A stretch of 36,525 bases of DNA from Clostridiaceae bacterium (GCA_012735465.1 JAAYHJ010000081.1:1-36525), one strand, 5' to 3'; shown: positions 15,594-24,834, counted from the stretch's first letter. The notes: a model not told the origin generated them from the letters alone. Program-made: numbers and translations.

Positions 15594-16829
15594 TTACAAA
15601 TTCAGCCTTGTCTTAAATCTCTCCACTGCTTCTTCTGTGCTTTCCCTGTTACCAAAGGCAGTAAGGCGGAAATAACCTTCACCGCTTGGGCCAAAACCCA
15701 CACCGGGAGTTCCTACAATATTTACCTCATTAAGCAGCTTGTCAAAAAACGCCCATGAATCCAGTCCGTTTGGCGTCTTCAGCCATATATAAGGGGCATT
15801 GACTCCCCCAAATACCTCCAAGCCAAGGCTTAACAAGCCTTCTCGTATAATTTTTGCATTTGTCATGTAATAGTCAATTAATGCCTTAACCTGTGCCTGC
15901 CCTTCTTTTGTATATACGGCTGCCGCACCCCTTTGTATAATATAGGACACACCGTTGAACTTAGTCGTCTGGCGCCTGTTCCACAGCTTATTTAAAGACA
16001 CTTCTTCTCCCTTTGAGGTGTATGCCACCACATCTTTGGGTACGATGGTAAAAGCACATCTTGTACCCGTAAATCCGGCATTTTTAGAAAAACTTCTAAA
16101 TTCAATGGCAACTTCCCTGGCTCCTTCGATTTCATAGATACTGTGGGGCACATCCTCTTCCTGTATATAAGCCTCATAAGCGGCATCGTAAAGGATTACA
16201 GCCTTGTTTTCTTTTGCATAATCAACCCATTTTTTAAGTTCATCCCTAGTCAGGGTTGTACCCGTAGGATTGTTGGGGAAACACAGATAGATTAAATCGA
16301 CTTTTTCTTCTGGAAGAGCCGGTACGAAATTATTCTCTGCCGTACAAGGTATGTACACTATTTTACTCCATCTTCCCTGCTCATCCAGTTCTCCTGTTCG
16401 ACCTGCCATCACATTGGTATCCACATACACAGGGTATACGGGATCGGTTACGGCAATCACATTATCCACACCGAATATTTCCTGAATATTTGCTGTATCA
16501 CTTTTTGCACCATCGCTTATAAAAACTTCATCCACATCCAATTTTATACCCCTAGGTGCATAATCCCATTCAATAATCTTTTCAATTAAAAAAGAATACC
16601 CTTGCTCAGGGCCATATCCACGGAATGTTTCTTCATGGGCCATTTCATCAACTGCACTATGCAACCCTTTTATTACCGCATCGGGCAGGGGCCTTGTTAC
16701 ATCCCCAATCCCCAGCCGTATGATCTTTTTGTCCGGGTTTTGTGCCTGGAAAGCGCTCACTCTTCGTGCAATTTCAGCAAATAAATAACTGCCTGGTAAT
16801 TTTAAATAGTTTTCATTTACTCGAGCCAA
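15594..16829 (-). CDS. dapL: LL-diaminopimelate aminotransferase
   Basis: About 411 residues, a class I/II PLP aminotransferase. It converts tetrahydrodipicolinate directly to LL-diaminopimelate in the short lysine/peptidoglycan pathway used by many Clostridia. Diagnostic parts: [13 protein letters not shown] at the N-terminus, [11 protein letters not shown] near 45, [27 protein letters not shown] and the PLP-lysine motif [12 protein letters not shown] near 270. I chose the TTG at 16829, giving MARVNENY, which matches the family N-terminus and stands nine bases after AAAGG; the ATG three codons upstream touches that site directly. It follows dapF in one operon, and the two enzymes catalyse consecutive steps. 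Confidence 0.95.
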   Translation of the reverse strand: MARVNENYLKLPGSYLFAEIARRVSAFQAQNPDKKIIRLGIGDVTRPLPDAVIKGLHSAVDEMAHEETFRGYGPEQGYSFLIEKIIEWDYAPRGIKLDVDEVFISDGAKSDTANIQEIFGVDNVIAVTDPVYPVYVDTNVMAGRTGELDEQGRWSKIVYIPCTAENNFVPALPEEKVDLIYLCFPNNPTGTTLTRDELKKWVDYAKENKAVILYDAAYEAYIQEEDVPHSIYEIEGAREVAIEFRSFSKNAGFTGTRCAFTIVPKDVVAYTSKGEEVSLNKLWNRRQTTKFNGVSYIIQRGAAAVYTKEGQAQVKALIDYYMTNAKIIREGLLSLGLEVFGGVNAPYIWLKTPNGLDSWAFFDKLLNEVNIVGTPGVGFGPSGEGYFRLTAFGNRESTEEAVERFKTRLNL

Positions 16830-16857
16830 TGTAACCATCCTTTCTTTAATTATATAC

Positions 16858-17691
16858 TTAGATATCTATTTCACCGTCAAACACCTTTTCTGCCGGTCCG
16901 GTCATATAGACATGGTTATCCTTTTCATTCCATTCAATCAAAAGGTCTCCCCCCAGCAGCTTGACCACTGCTTTCCGACTGCTTAAACCATTTAAAACAG
17001 ACGCAACCAATACGGCACATGCACCGGTTCCACAAGCTAATGTTTCCCCTGCACCTCTTTCCCATACGCGCATTTTCAGCGTATTTCTATCAATTACTTC
17101 CACAAATTCCGTATTTGTCCTTTTAGGAAAAATGGGATGATGCTCAAACTTTGGCCCTATATCCTCTATCTTTAAACTATCAATATCATCCATATATACT
17201 ATGGCATGAGGATTGCCCATGGAAACACATGTAACCCTGTATACATTGCCGTCAACTGTTACTTCCTGGTTTATGAAGCGCTCTCCCGGGTATGTAACCG
17301 GGATATCGGCAGGATTTAATATGGGTTCTCCCATATCCACCCTTACATTTTTGACCTTACCCTCACTGATTTCCATATTAAGAATCTTTACACCTGCAAG
17401 GGTTTCAACGGAAATTACATTTTTATCGGTAAGTCCGTTGTCATATACGTATTTGCCAACACATCTTATGGCATTACCGCACATTTCAGCTTCTGAACCA
17501 TCGGAATTAAACATGCGCATTTTAAAATCTGCCGTCTCTGAAGGCAGAATAAGTACCAAGCCGTCAGAGCCTACTCCAAAATGTCTGTCACTGATTTTAA
17601 TTGCAACTTTGCTTGGGTCTTCAACCGTTTCTTCAAAACCGTTTACGTATACATAATCATTACCTATACCGTGCATCTTGGTAAACTTCAA
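16858..17691 (-). CDS. dapF: Diaminopimelate epimerase
   Basis: 277 residues, the usual length. It converts LL-diaminopimelate, the product of DapL, to the meso form used for lysine and peptidoglycan. The two catalytic cysteines are visible: Cys71 in EMCGNAIRC and one near 217 in [10 protein letters not shown]-terminal [12 protein letters not shown] is also typical. The family motif is often CGNGARC; here it is CGNAIRC, a common variant. It starts with TTG behind AGGAGG at seven bases spacing. A near-consensus promoter lies just upstream and dapL follows in the operon. Confidence 0.96.
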   Translation of the reverse strand: MKFTKMHGIGNDYVYVNGFEETVEDPSKVAIKISDRHFGVGSDGLVLILPSETADFKMRMFNSDGSEAEMCGNAIRCVGKYVYDNGLTDKNVISVETLAGVKILNMEISEGKVKNVRVDMGEPILNPADIPVTYPGERFINQEVTVDGNVYRVTCVSMGNPHAIVYMDDIDSLKIEDIGPKFEHHPIFPKRTNTEFVEVIDRNTLKMRVWERGAGETLACGTGACAVLVASVLNGLSSRKAVVKLLGGDLLIEWNEKDNHVYMTGPAEKVFDGEIDI

Positions 17692-17727
17692 TACTATTCC
17701 TCCTTAATAGGTGTTTTTGTAACTTTA

Positions 17728-17755
17728 ATTATAACATTAAACAAGTGATTGTCAA
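17728..17755 (-). promoter_or_regulatory. Consensus sigma-A promoter of dapF-dapL
   Basis: Both hexamers are perfect on the minus strand: TTGACA (-35, 17755-17750) and TATAAT (-10, 17733-17728), 16 bases apart. The start point would be about 30 bases before the TTG start codon, leaving no room for a lysine riboswitch. Confidence 0.8.
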
Positions 17756-17809
17756 TTATTTCATGTATACATTGCAGGTTACCCTCATGTATCCTTCAAA
17801 AACAATTTG

Positions 17810-18592
17810 CTATCCCATGATTTCCTCTCTTTTCCTCATGTAAAAAAGCAATAAAACCAGCTTAAAATATGCCTCTATTATACCGCTAATAAACCATCCG
17901 CCAACAAAAACAATCAGGCTTCCAAACACCGATACTAAAAATCGGCTAATCATCCCGCTTGCCAGGACAAGAATAAACAGTTCCCAAAAATGTTTTCTTC
18001 CCAGCTTTATACCGGTACCTATTGCCTGCACCGGCTCTAAATCATCCGCCACCATTGCAACCGGCCACGTTGCAAAATAAACATTTACAACAATCCCCAG
18101 AAAGACAATGCCCCATCCGGCAGTAAGAATGCCTATCGTAAATGTATAAATAACAAGAACTATTATTATAGGTATACAAAATATGATAAAAACAATATGG
18201 AAAAGAAATATCCCCCCCAATATCTTCAAAAAGTATTTTTTTACACCTTGAAAGAAATATTGGGCTTTTGGCTCCAGGCCGCTTACAATAGTTTTATATA
18301 GGTTTATGCTGCCCGCTTCAAATATTGCACTGAACAGAGTAAAATACAAATAAAATGTAAGACATGCAAAAAATAAAAACAACAACAAATTGGATAAGTT
18401 ATCCGGCGAATTAAGTATGGTTTTAAGGTCCCTCCCATGGGCAATAAATATCAGCATCACAACAGTAAACCATAATATGAAAAAAAACATATCAAGAGCA
18501 TTTTTAATAAACAAAGGTATAAATAATTTTTTATTTTTACATGCTATCTCAAATCCTTCCCTGCAATCATCCATAATTTCGTCAAACCACAT
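17810..18592 (-). CDS. Multi-pass membrane protein, DUF4013-like (paralogue 2)
   Basis: 260 residues with about six hydrophobic segments and a short cytoplasmic N-terminus (FDEIMDDCREGFEIACKNKK). The layout of a helical amphipathic start, paired long membrane segments and a basic tail (YMRKREEI) resembles DUF4013/DUF975-type integral membrane proteins of unknown role. It shares organisation and short motifs (EAGS.NLYK, VQAI...LGRKHF) with its upstream neighbour (EAGLYNLYKK, DALRDSMHFAKAHF), so the two look like tandem paralogues. The ATG overlaps the neighbour's stop by one base (TGATG). No catalytic motif is seen. Confidence 0.7.
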   Translation of the reverse strand: MWFDEIMDDCREGFEIACKNKKLFIPLFIKNALDMFFFILWFTVVMLIFIAHGRDLKTILNSPDNLSNLLLFLFFACLTFYLYFTLFSAIFEAGSINLYKTIVSGLEPKAQYFFQGVKKYFLKILGGIFLFHIVFIIFCIPIIIVLVIYTFTIGILTAGWGIVFLGIVVNVYFATWPVAMVADDLEPVQAIGTGIKLGRKHFWELFILVLASGMISRFLVSVFGSLIVFVGGWFISGIIEAYFKLVLLLFYMRKREEIMG

Positions 18593-19512
18593 CAAAATAT
18601 CACCTCTTTCTGCTGCGGACGACTAAATCCATCCCTGTACGCTATAAATAACACCAGTGAAAAAAATACCTGAAAAATCATTTTAACAATCATTCCTATA
18701 GCATAAGAAACAGTCAGTACAGGCACAGCTACAGCAACCGCCATCCTGACTATTTTCAATATGGCTTCCACCCTTTTCTGCGTAAAGTGCATATCAGGCG
18801 AAAGAGGTGACGGAACTACATCTGCATTTTTTCTCCAGGAAAAGATGCTGCCCGTATTCCCGCCGGATACCCCAACAACCCTAACAAAGGACCAATGTAT
18901 GAGCTGTAAAAAGGAAAGGGGTATGAAATGAGCTTTGGCAAAATGCATACTGTCCCTAAGCGCATCAAACAAATTTGAATCATTCATTACCAGGGATACC
19001 TTCCACATGCTTAAAAACAAGCTTACCATTATAGGAATGAAAGCAAAACCTATGCCAAGGGTTATAATACCCAAAAACAAATAAAAAGGAAAAAACATAA
19101 TCCCTGCTGAAAATATTAAGACATCCCCAAATAAAAAGTTAAAAAAATATTTTCTAACCCCTTCCCAAAAGTCTTTCTGAACAAAATATCCATCGTTTAT
19201 GCATTTCTTATATAAATTGTACAGACCTGCTTCTACAATATGGGATAATATCACATAGACAAACCCTATTACTACCAATACTGCGCCGGCTGATAACAGG
19301 GTAGGAAGAATATGTACAAACCGTATTTTCCCCATAATAAATTGGGAAAAATCTTCTCTTCCTATAAATGTATACAGTCCAATGCCAATACCCAGAACCA
19401 TAAGAAATTTCATAGCAATAAGTACAAGCTGAGGACTATAAAGGCCTTTGTTTTCCCTGTTTATATGAAAAGCTTCTTTAAAATAATCAAATATGCCAGC
19501 GATGCTTTTCAT
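18592..19512 (-). CDS. Multi-pass membrane protein, DUF4013-like (paralogue 1)
   Basis: 306 residues from ATG at 19512, which has GGAAGGATGG about nine bases upstream; an in-frame TTG at 19530 is less likely. It starts IAGIFDYFKEAFHINRENKG, then has about six membrane segments. Compared with the downstream paralogue it carries an extra polar insert near 215-245 (SIFSWRKNADVVPSPLSPDM), probably a loop on one membrane face. Function unknown. The overlapping stop/start with the next gene indicates one operon, possibly a heteromeric membrane complex. Confidence 0.7.
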   Translation of the reverse strand: MKSIAGIFDYFKEAFHINRENKGLYSPQLVLIAMKFLMVLGIGIGLYTFIGREDFSQFIMGKIRFVHILPTLLSAGAVLVVIGFVYVILSHIVEAGLYNLYKKCINDGYFVQKDFWEGVRKYFFNFLFGDVLIFSAGIMFFPFYLFLGIITLGIGFAFIPIMVSLFLSMWKVSLVMNDSNLFDALRDSMHFAKAHFIPLSFLQLIHWSFVRVVGVSGGNTGSIFSWRKNADVVPSPLSPDMHFTQKRVEAILKIVRMAVAVAVPVLTVSYAIGMIVKMIFQVFFSLVLFIAYRDGFSRPQQKEVIF

Positions 19513-19617
19513 GTTAACCCATCCTTCCAATCACTTATTAACCTGCATACCTAATATAATTAAATAATTATACGGATTCTTAGCTTGTTTTGTTTAAAAA
19601 CAATAATACATAAATTA

Positions 19618-19645
19618 AGGGATAGATACTTTAGTACCTATCCCT
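19618..19645 (-). terminator. Terminator of the amino-acid importer operon
   Basis: AGGGATAG (19618-19625) pairs with CTATCCCT (19638-19645), with a possible inner TAC/GTA pairing. On the minus strand it is followed by TTAATTTATG. It starts 20 bases past the ATPase stop codon. Confidence 0.7.
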
Positions 19646-19664
19646 CAGCTTGTACCATAAACTA

Positions 19665-20423
19665 TTACAGCACCTTATCCAGAAAAGCTTTTGTCCTTTC
19701 ATGGGACGGAGTATTAAAAATCAACTCCGGTGTTCCTTCTTCTATAACCTCTCCATTATCCATAAAAACCACCCTGTTTGCTACCTCTCTTGCAAAGCCC
19801 ATTTCATGAGTCACCACCAACATGGTCATTCGCTCCTGGGCCAGTTCCCTTATCACCTTTAGTACCTCTCCCGTCAGTTCAGGGTCCAATGCCGAAGTAG
19901 GCTCATCAAAGAGCATTATATCCGGTTTCATTGCCAAAGCCCTGGCAATGGCCACCCTCTGCTTTTGTCCCCCAGACAACTGGGAAGGATAACTATCCTT
20001 TTTATCCTCCAAACCTACTTTATGAAGCAATTTCAAAGCGGTCTCAACAGCCTCATCCTTATGTGTCTTATTAACAACAATGGGTGCTTCTATAATGTTT
20101 TCCAAAACCGTCATATGAGGAAATAAATTAAAATTCTGGAACACCATCCCCATTTTTCTGCATATCCTTCTTACTTCTTTTTCAGGCTTATAACGAGCTA
20201 TTCCATCCTTATCCGAGGATACCATAACCTCTCCTTCAATGATTATGGAGCCCTTGTCGATGATCTCCAGGTGATTAAGGCATCTTAAAAAAGTGCTTTT
20301 ACCGGAACCCGATGGACCTATGATAGCAATAACTTCTCCCTTTTTTACATTCATTGATATTCCTTTTAATACTTCCAATCCATGGAAACTTTTATAGATA
20401 TTTTCTGCTTTTAGCATATACAT
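19665..20423 (-). CDS. Polar amino-acid ABC transporter ATP-binding protein (GlnQ/HisP type)
   Basis: 252 residues. Walker A is [15 protein letters not shown], a form characteristic of the glutamine/histidine importer family. The Q-loop is [17 protein letters not shown], the signature [15 protein letters not shown], Walker [15 protein letters not shown] and the switch His is in VVTHEMGFA. It powers uptake through the permease encoded just upstream (10-base gap). AAGGAG near the permease stop serves the ATG at 20423. The exact amino acid is not readable. Confidence 0.93.
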   Translation of the reverse strand: MYMLKAENIYKSFHGLEVLKGISMNVKKGEVIAIIGPSGSGKSTFLRCLNHLEIIDKGSIIIEGEVMVSSDKDGIARYKPEKEVRRICRKMGMVFQNFNLFPHMTVLENIIEAPIVVNKTHKDEAVETALKLLHKVGLEDKKDSYPSQLSGGQKQRVAIARALAMKPDIMLFDEPTSALDPELTGEVLKVIRELAQERMTMLVVTHEMGFAREVANRVVFMDNGEVIEEGTPELIFNTPSHERTKAFLDKVL

Positions 20424-20432
20424 AACACTTTT

Positions 20433-21077
20433 TTACTCCTTAATCTCGTATTTTTTCTCCAGTTTTTGAAATACGCCTGTCAGCACCAAAGTCAATCCAA
20501 GATAAATAAACGCCGCTACTATAAAAGGTACGGTAATTGCATCGCGGTCAACAATTCGCTTAGCTGACCTCAACAGTTCAGCCAGGCCTATTGCATAAAC
20601 CAATGCCGTATCCTTTACAAGAGTAATTACTTCATTGCTAACAGGGGGCAGGACTCTTCTAACCATCTGAGGAAGTATAATCCTTCTCATTGTCTGCCAG
20701 TAAGTCATGCCCAATGCCTTTGCGCTTTCATACTGCCCTTTGTCAATGGATTGTATCCCTGCCCTGAAAATCTCAGCAAAATATGCAGCATAGTTCAGTG
20801 CAAATGCAATTATAGCTGCAGGAAACCTTTCAAGGGTAATTCCAAAATAAGGCAAACCGTAATACACAAAAAACAACTGCAACAATAGAGGCGTGCCCCT
20901 GAACAACCATATGTACGCACCCATAAAATCGCGCAGAATCCTAAACTTAGAAATCCTTGCCAATGCAGTTGCCAATCCTAAAGGAATGGATAATAAAACA
21001 GTGATAAAAAACAACTGTAGGGTTACAATTGTCCCTTTTAAAATATTTACAGTAACATCCAATATGTATGATAGCAT
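20433..21077 (-). CDS. Polar amino-acid ABC transporter permease (GlnP/HisM type)
   Basis: 214 residues with about five membrane segments. Typical motifs are LFRGTPLLLQLFFVYYGLP (about 60-80), NYAAYFAEIFRAGI and the EAA loop SAKALGMTYWQTMRRIILPQ. The frame is open to 21095, but AGGAGAGG lies immediately before the ATG at 21077, which I take as the start. A 17-bp hairpin upstream separates it from the binding-protein gene, so its expression may be lower than that of the binding protein. Confidence 0.92.
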   Translation of the reverse strand: MLSYILDVTVNILKGTIVTLQLFFITVLLSIPLGLATALARISKFRILRDFMGAYIWLFRGTPLLLQLFFVYYGLPYFGITLERFPAAIIAFALNYAAYFAEIFRAGIQSIDKGQYESAKALGMTYWQTMRRIILPQMVRRVLPPVSNEVITLVKDTALVYAIGLAELLRSAKRIVDRDAITVPFIVAAFIYLGLTLVLTGVFQKLEKKYEIKE

Positions 21078-21117
21078 ATTTCCTCTCCTATACATGAACT
21101 ACATTGCTTATAAACAT

Positions 21118-21162
21118 AAACAGTAGAATTTTTTCCGTTCTCAGAAAAAAATTCTACTGTTT
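21118..21162 (-). terminator. 17-bp inverted repeat between binding-protein and permease genes
   Basis: AAACAGTAGAATTTTTT (21118-21134) is exactly complementary to 21146-21162, with an 11-base loop. The stem contains an A/T run that on the minus strand reads as a T-tract. Such hairpins behind binding-protein genes commonly reduce downstream transcription or stabilise the upstream mRNA. Confidence 0.65.
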
Positions 21163-21175
21163 GCGTTACAACAGT

Positions 21176-21988
21176 TTATTTTACAACATCTTCTCCAAAC
21201 CACTTTTGTGAGATCTTGGCCGAAGTACCGTCTTTTTTCATCTCATTTAATATCCTTTGCAATTCATTTAGCAATGCTTTATCCTCTAAACGCAAACCCA
21301 CACCATATTCTTCTGATCCAAAGTGCTCTTCCAGTATCTCATACTCGCCAGGTTTCTTTGAAATATAATATCTTCCAACCACTTCATCTACAACAACCGC
21401 ATCAATTCTTCCAATTGATAAATCCAGTAAAGCTTCATTATTATTTGAATACTGTCTCGGTTCTTCTTTCAGAGAATTCAGTGTTTCCTCATCCTTCTCC
21501 AGTGCCTGAAGACTGCTGCTTCCTTCTTGCAAACCCACTACCTTACCGGCCAGGTCTTTCTTTGTCTTTATATCAGATCCGGCTTTTACAACGATAATTT
21601 GTCTATTTTCCAAATAAGGTTCCGTAAATGCCATTTGTTTTTTTCTTTCCTCAGTAATGGTCAGACCATTCCATATTAAATCAATTTTTTTGCCCTGCAA
21701 CTCAAGTTCTTTACTGTTCCAGTCAATAGGCTGAAACACGGGCTCCACTCCAATTCTTTTTGCTGCCTCTTTCGCCATATCAATATCAAAACCCACTATT
21801 TCATTGTTTTCATCTCTGAAGCCCATTGGTGGAAAAGAATCATCCAGTCCAATGACAATCTTTCCTGCTTTTTTAATTGTTTCCAGTGACCCGTCTTTTG
21901 GGGCCTTAGGCGCTGCTCCTGAACAGGCGGTCAAAACCAAACCACCAATTAATGTTATCATTAGCAGCAAAGCAATCTTTTTTTTCAC
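21176..21988 (-). CDS. Polar amino-acid ABC transporter substrate-binding lipoprotein
   Basis: 270 residues. A signal peptide with lipobox LTAC precedes an SBP_bac_3 domain: IKKAGKIVIGLDDSFPPMGF at the start, VGFDIDMAKEAAKRIG, IWNGLTITEERKKQMAFT and PYLENRQIIVV. It captures an amino acid outside the membrane for the permease and ATPase encoded downstream. It starts with GTG behind GGGGGAG. A candidate promoter lies at 22044-22071 and tandem 17-mers lie further upstream. Confidence 0.93.
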   Translation of the reverse strand: MKKKIALLLMITLIGGLVLTACSGAAPKAPKDGSLETIKKAGKIVIGLDDSFPPMGFRDENNEIVGFDIDMAKEAAKRIGVEPVFQPIDWNSKELELQGKKIDLIWNGLTITEERKKQMAFTEPYLENRQIIVVKAGSDIKTKKDLAGKVVGLQEGSSSLQALEKDEETLNSLKEEPRQYSNNNEALLDLSIGRIDAVVVDEVVGRYYISKKPGEYEILEEHFGSEEYGVGLRLEDKALLNELQRILNEMKKDGTSAKISQKWFGEDVVK

Positions 21989-22043
21989 AAAAACTCCCCC
22001 ATCCTTATTTACATAAGATAAATAAATAAACTCATATTGTAAA

Positions 22044-22071
22044 TTATACTTTATCTGATTAAAACAGTAAA
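22044..22071 (-). promoter_or_regulatory. Candidate promoter of the amino-acid importer operon
   Basis: TATAAT (-10, 22049-22044) with TTTACT (-35, 22071-22066) and a 16-base spacer on the minus strand. The -10 is perfect and the -35 is weak, which would fit an activator or other additional control. Confidence 0.5.
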
Positions 22072-22128
22072 GAGATAAATTTATAAATTAGATGGGAAGA
22101 GCTTATTTTTTTAACAATTATCATTGTG

Positions 22129-22162
22129 TTTCGACATATATCATACTTCGGCATATATCATA
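22129..22162. repeat. Two tandem 17-base repeats upstream of the importer promoter
   Basis: TTTCGACATATATCATA (22129-22145) is followed directly by CTTCGGCATATATCATA (22146-22162), 15 of 17 identical. They lie about 60-90 bases upstream of the importer -35 box and 13 bases past the end of the unrecognised gene ending at 22175. A regulator binding site is possible. Confidence 0.6.
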
Positions 22163-22174
22163 ATTATATAAAAA

Positions 22175-23431
22175 TCAACCGTCTTTGCCAAAGAACACTA
22201 AATCCCCGCTGTCAACATCAATTATAATTACCCAATAACCCAGTCCTCCCATTACAGGTCTTTCCCCTTTCTTAGGAATCCAATAGGCATACGGCTGTGT
22301 ATACAGCAAGGGATGTGGCTCAATTCCATACCTTGAAGGGATTGCATAACATATGAATCGGACTTTATTATGCTCATCCTCTTTTATCCCAAAAAGAAAA
22401 TGGCCGTGCCTATGTATGGCATCAATAACATGCGGACTGTATAACAGAAATGCTGTATTATAATCAGAATAAGCATTATTTAATATAAAAGCGCAGTCTG
22501 TTATTGTCCACCATTTATAGCCCATATCACCACTGTTAAAGGGCTCCTCCTGCCTTGTATACCTTCGCAGCTGATTAAAAATACCATTTCCTTCATCTTC
22601 CCAGGGATTTGCCTGTTCATAATCCTTTTTACTAAAACATTCCTGAGAATTGCTATGTATTTCTTCCTGTTCCTGCAAGTCTTCTTCCCTCATATCAGGC
22701 CCAGGAACCTGCTCAATTTTTTCTTCCGTTTCTTCTGCATTTCCCACTTCATTTAAAATATCCGTTTCCGTTGCAGCTTCTTCTGCAACAGCTAAAGCAT
22801 CCGTATCCCCTGGGGCTTCCCCGGTAATATCCAAAGCACCTTCTGTTGACGTATCCAAAGCATCTTCTGTTGACGCATCCTCCATTGCATTCGGCATATC
22901 TGCTTCGGTTGAAACGCTTTCCATCTCGGGTATATTTTCTTTTCCCTCCACTTCTGCCTTGTTTTCTACTTCTTCCGGCACTTCACCGGTGACTTGTGCT
23001 TCAGCTTCAAATGCCACCTTCCACTCCCATCTGCTGTTTTTAAAACCTATAAGGGGTACATACTGCCCTTCCTTATCCATGTTAAGGTCCTTGCACACGA
23101 TGACAGCCGTATCCAGCAGGCCTGTATTTATCCCTAACTTTTGCAGCTCATCTTTACTAAATACACGGGTTAAGCTGCCATTGCTTCCTTTAAGCTCAAT
23201 GGTTCCCAGGCATAAAGGATTCATCTCAGGGTAGGTGCCGGATAACAGATAAGCTTTCAATACCCTGCTGCCTACTGACAACTCAATATTTTGCACATGT
23301 ACATATATTTTGGTTTTTTCATCCTTCATTTCCACCTTTACATAGCCTGTGGGCTTTCCTCCCCTGGAAAATCCTTTGTCCTCTTCTTGCAGCATAATAA
23401 AAAATCTATTATAATTTCTAATCTTCTGCAA
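22175..23431 (-). CDS. Unrecognised two-domain protein with an acidic linker
   Basis: About 418 residues; family not recognised. Residues 1-140 form a mixed alpha/beta domain (GYVKVEMKDEKTKIYVHVQN, RVLKAYLLSG). Residues about 145-275 are a Glu/Asp/Ala/Thr-rich linker with an 8-residue tandem repeat. The last 130 residues are aromatic-rich (YKWWTITDCAFILNN, HRHGHFLFGIKEDEH, PYAYWIPKKGERPVMGGLGY). No signal peptide or membrane helix is seen, so it is probably cytoplasmic or packaged in the spore. The TTG at 23431 is decided by GAGGAGGG eight to nine bases upstream; the open frame to 23458 would put that site inside the gene. It is flanked by araD and the amino-acid importer, and neither suggests a role. 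Confidence 0.7.
   Translation of the reverse strand: MQKIRNYNRFFIMLQEEDKGFSRGGKPTGYVKVEMKDEKTKIYVHVQNIELSVGSRVLKAYLLSGTYPEMNPLCLGTIELKGSNGSLTRVFSKDELQKLGINTGLLDTAVIVCKDLNMDKEGQYVPLIGFKNSRWEWKVAFEAEAQVTGEVPEEVENKAEVEGKENIPEMESVSTEADMPNAMEDASTEDALDTSTEGALDITGEAPGDTDALAVAEEAATETDILNEVGNAEETEEKIEQVPGPDMREEDLQEQEEIHSNSQECFSKKDYEQANPWEDEGNGIFNQLRRYTRQEEPFNSGDMGYKWWTITDCAFILNNAYSDYNTAFLLYSPHVIDAIHRHGHFLFGIKEDEHNKVRFICYAIPSRYGIEPHPLLYTQPYAYWIPKKGERPVMGGLGYWVIIIDVDSGDLVFFGKDG
22830..22877 (-). repeat. Two 24-base tandem repeats within the acidic linker
   Basis: Units 22830-22853 and 22854-22877 are near-identical and in frame, encoding STEDALD(T) and STEGALD(I)-like octapeptides. Slipped-strand expansion of the linker is the likely origin. 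Confidence 0.65.
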
Positions 23432-23511
23432 AAAAAATCCCTCCTCATATTTTTTCAATGCACCTATAGTATATATATGAGGAAGGATTTAAAAGTTGAG
23501 TTTTTTATCGC

Positions 23512-24201
23512 CTATTTTTGTCCGTAATAGGCATTTGCCCCGTGTTTTCTAAGGAAATGTTTATCCAATAAAACCGAATCAATGGGCTTTATACCCGGTG
23601 TCAGAGCAAAGGTATAAAAAGCCATCTTTGCTACCTCTTCCAAAACCACCGCATTGTGCACAGCTTCATGAGCATCTTTACCCCAACAGAAAGGTCCATG
23701 ATTGTTTACCAGCACTCCCGGAATATATGTAGGATTTATATCCTTAAAGGTTTCTACAATTACATCCCCCGTTTTCTTCTCATATTCGCTTTGAATTTCT
23801 TCTGCCCTCATCCTTCGTGTACAGGGGATTTCCCCATAAAAATGATCCGCATGGGTGGTACCAAGAGCAGGTATCCCTCTCCCTGCCTGTGCCCAACTGG
23901 TAGCCCACGGTGAATGGGTATGAACCACTCCTCCAATATCGGGAAAAGCCCTGTACAACACAAGATGTGTTGGCGTATCCGAAGAAGGTCTTAGGTTACC
24001 CTCCACCTGGTTGCCATCCAGGTCCAATACAACCAGGTGTTCTGCTTTTAATTCTTCATAAGGGACGCCACTGGGCTTTATTACAATTAATCCCTTTTCT
24101 CTATCTATACCGCTCACATTTCCCCATGTAAAAGTCACGAGTCCATATCTTGGTAAATCAAGATTTGCTTTTAACACTTCTTCTTTTAGTTGCTCCAGCA
24201 T
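23512..24201 (-). CDS. araD: L-ribulose-5-phosphate 4-epimerase
   Basis: 229 residues, close to the 231 of Escherichia coli AraD. It is a class II aldolase-fold, zinc-dependent enzyme that turns L-ribulose 5-phosphate into D-xylulose 5-phosphate, linking arabinose catabolism to the pentose phosphate pathway. Visible motifs: [34 protein letters not shown], the metal histidines in [14 protein letters not shown] (about 95 and 97) and in VNNHGPF (about 170), and the C-terminal [12 protein letters not shown] follows AAGGAAGG. No isomerase or sugar transporter is adjacent; the FGGY kinase at 13760-15367 is a possible partner, and Gnd elsewhere in the window feeds the same pathway. Confidence 0.93.
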   Translation of the reverse strand: MLEQLKEEVLKANLDLPRYGLVTFTWGNVSGIDREKGLIVIKPSGVPYEELKAEHLVVLDLDGNQVEGNLRPSSDTPTHLVLYRAFPDIGGVVHTHSPWATSWAQAGRGIPALGTTHADHFYGEIPCTRRMRAEEIQSEYEKKTGDVIVETFKDINPTYIPGVLVNNHGPFCWGKDAHEAVHNAVVLEEVAKMAFYTFALTPGIKPIDSVLLDKHFLRKHGANAYYGQK

Positions 24202-24273
24202 AATATCCTTCCTTTCAAGTTGTCATCAGAGACACCACCAAAAGCGCCAGTCTCATTCATATCTTATGTACAA

Positions 24274-24759
24274 CTACTCAAGCCTATATGTTCCTTTTAC
24301 CATCACAAGCACATCCTCGTTTGCGGAAAAACCTCTTCCATCATCAACGGGAATGATTAAAAGATGATTTGCAGGCATAGGCACGCCATTTGGAAGATCA
24401 ACTCCCTGCGTTGTATCTGCCAAACCACCTTTTTGAGTAGCAATTACGGTTGCCTTTCCCATGCGCAATATCAGCTCAGTGCCCGCTCCTCCTATTAGCT
24501 TCTGACCCTTTTGCACACTTACCACTTCAAATTTAAGCGGTTGTTCCGGAGAGCCTGATGAACCTTTTACAGCTTCCAGTATTTCTTGCTTAATCTTTGG
24601 CATCATAACCTCTTCAATATAGCTTTTAGTAACCAATGGGTCACCTTCGGAACCCGGCTCGATAACCGCTGCATATACTATTTGAAAGGCTATTACAGCA
24701 CATATAAAGATTGCAGTTAGTAATACCATTTTCCTTGGGCTTTTACAAAATTTTTTCAT
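24274..24759 (-). CDS. Small membrane-anchored or secreted protein, function unknown
   Basis: 161 residues. A basic N-terminus and one hydrophobic segment (about 12-31) act as signal peptide or anchor. An acidic helix (YIEEVMMPKIKQEILEAV) follows, then a Ser/Gly-Pro linker and a compact beta-rich domain (FEVVSVQKGQKLIGGAGTEL, LPNGVPMPANHLLIIP, RGFSANEDVLVMVKGTYRL). The C-terminal half looks like a small all-beta ligand or assembly domain. It follows ndoA by 75 bases at the end of the acpS-alr-ndoA gene chain. I do not recognise the family. AGGGGTGG precedes the ATG. Confidence 0.7.
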   Translation of the reverse strand: MKKFCKSPRKMVLLTAIFICAVIAFQIVYAAVIEPGSEGDPLVTKSYIEEVMMPKIKQEILEAVKGSSGSPEQPLKFEVVSVQKGQKLIGGAGTELILRMGKATVIATQKGGLADTTQGVDLPNGVPMPANHLLIIPVDDGRGFSANEDVLVMVKGTYRLE

Positions 24760-24834
24760 TTGTCCACCCCTTTTTTTGTATAGGGCACTTGTAAATTGCT
24801 ACTCGCATGCTTTTATGCCCTTATCCCATGTGCC

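Noticed and set aside
17692-17809. Lysine riboswitch upstream of dapF
   Set aside because: The consensus promoter starts transcription about 30 bases before the start codon, leaving no space for an aptamer.
22650-23234. 194-codon Ser/Ala-rich plus-strand open frame
   Set aside because: A by-product of the Glu/Asp/Ala-rich linker on the other strand.
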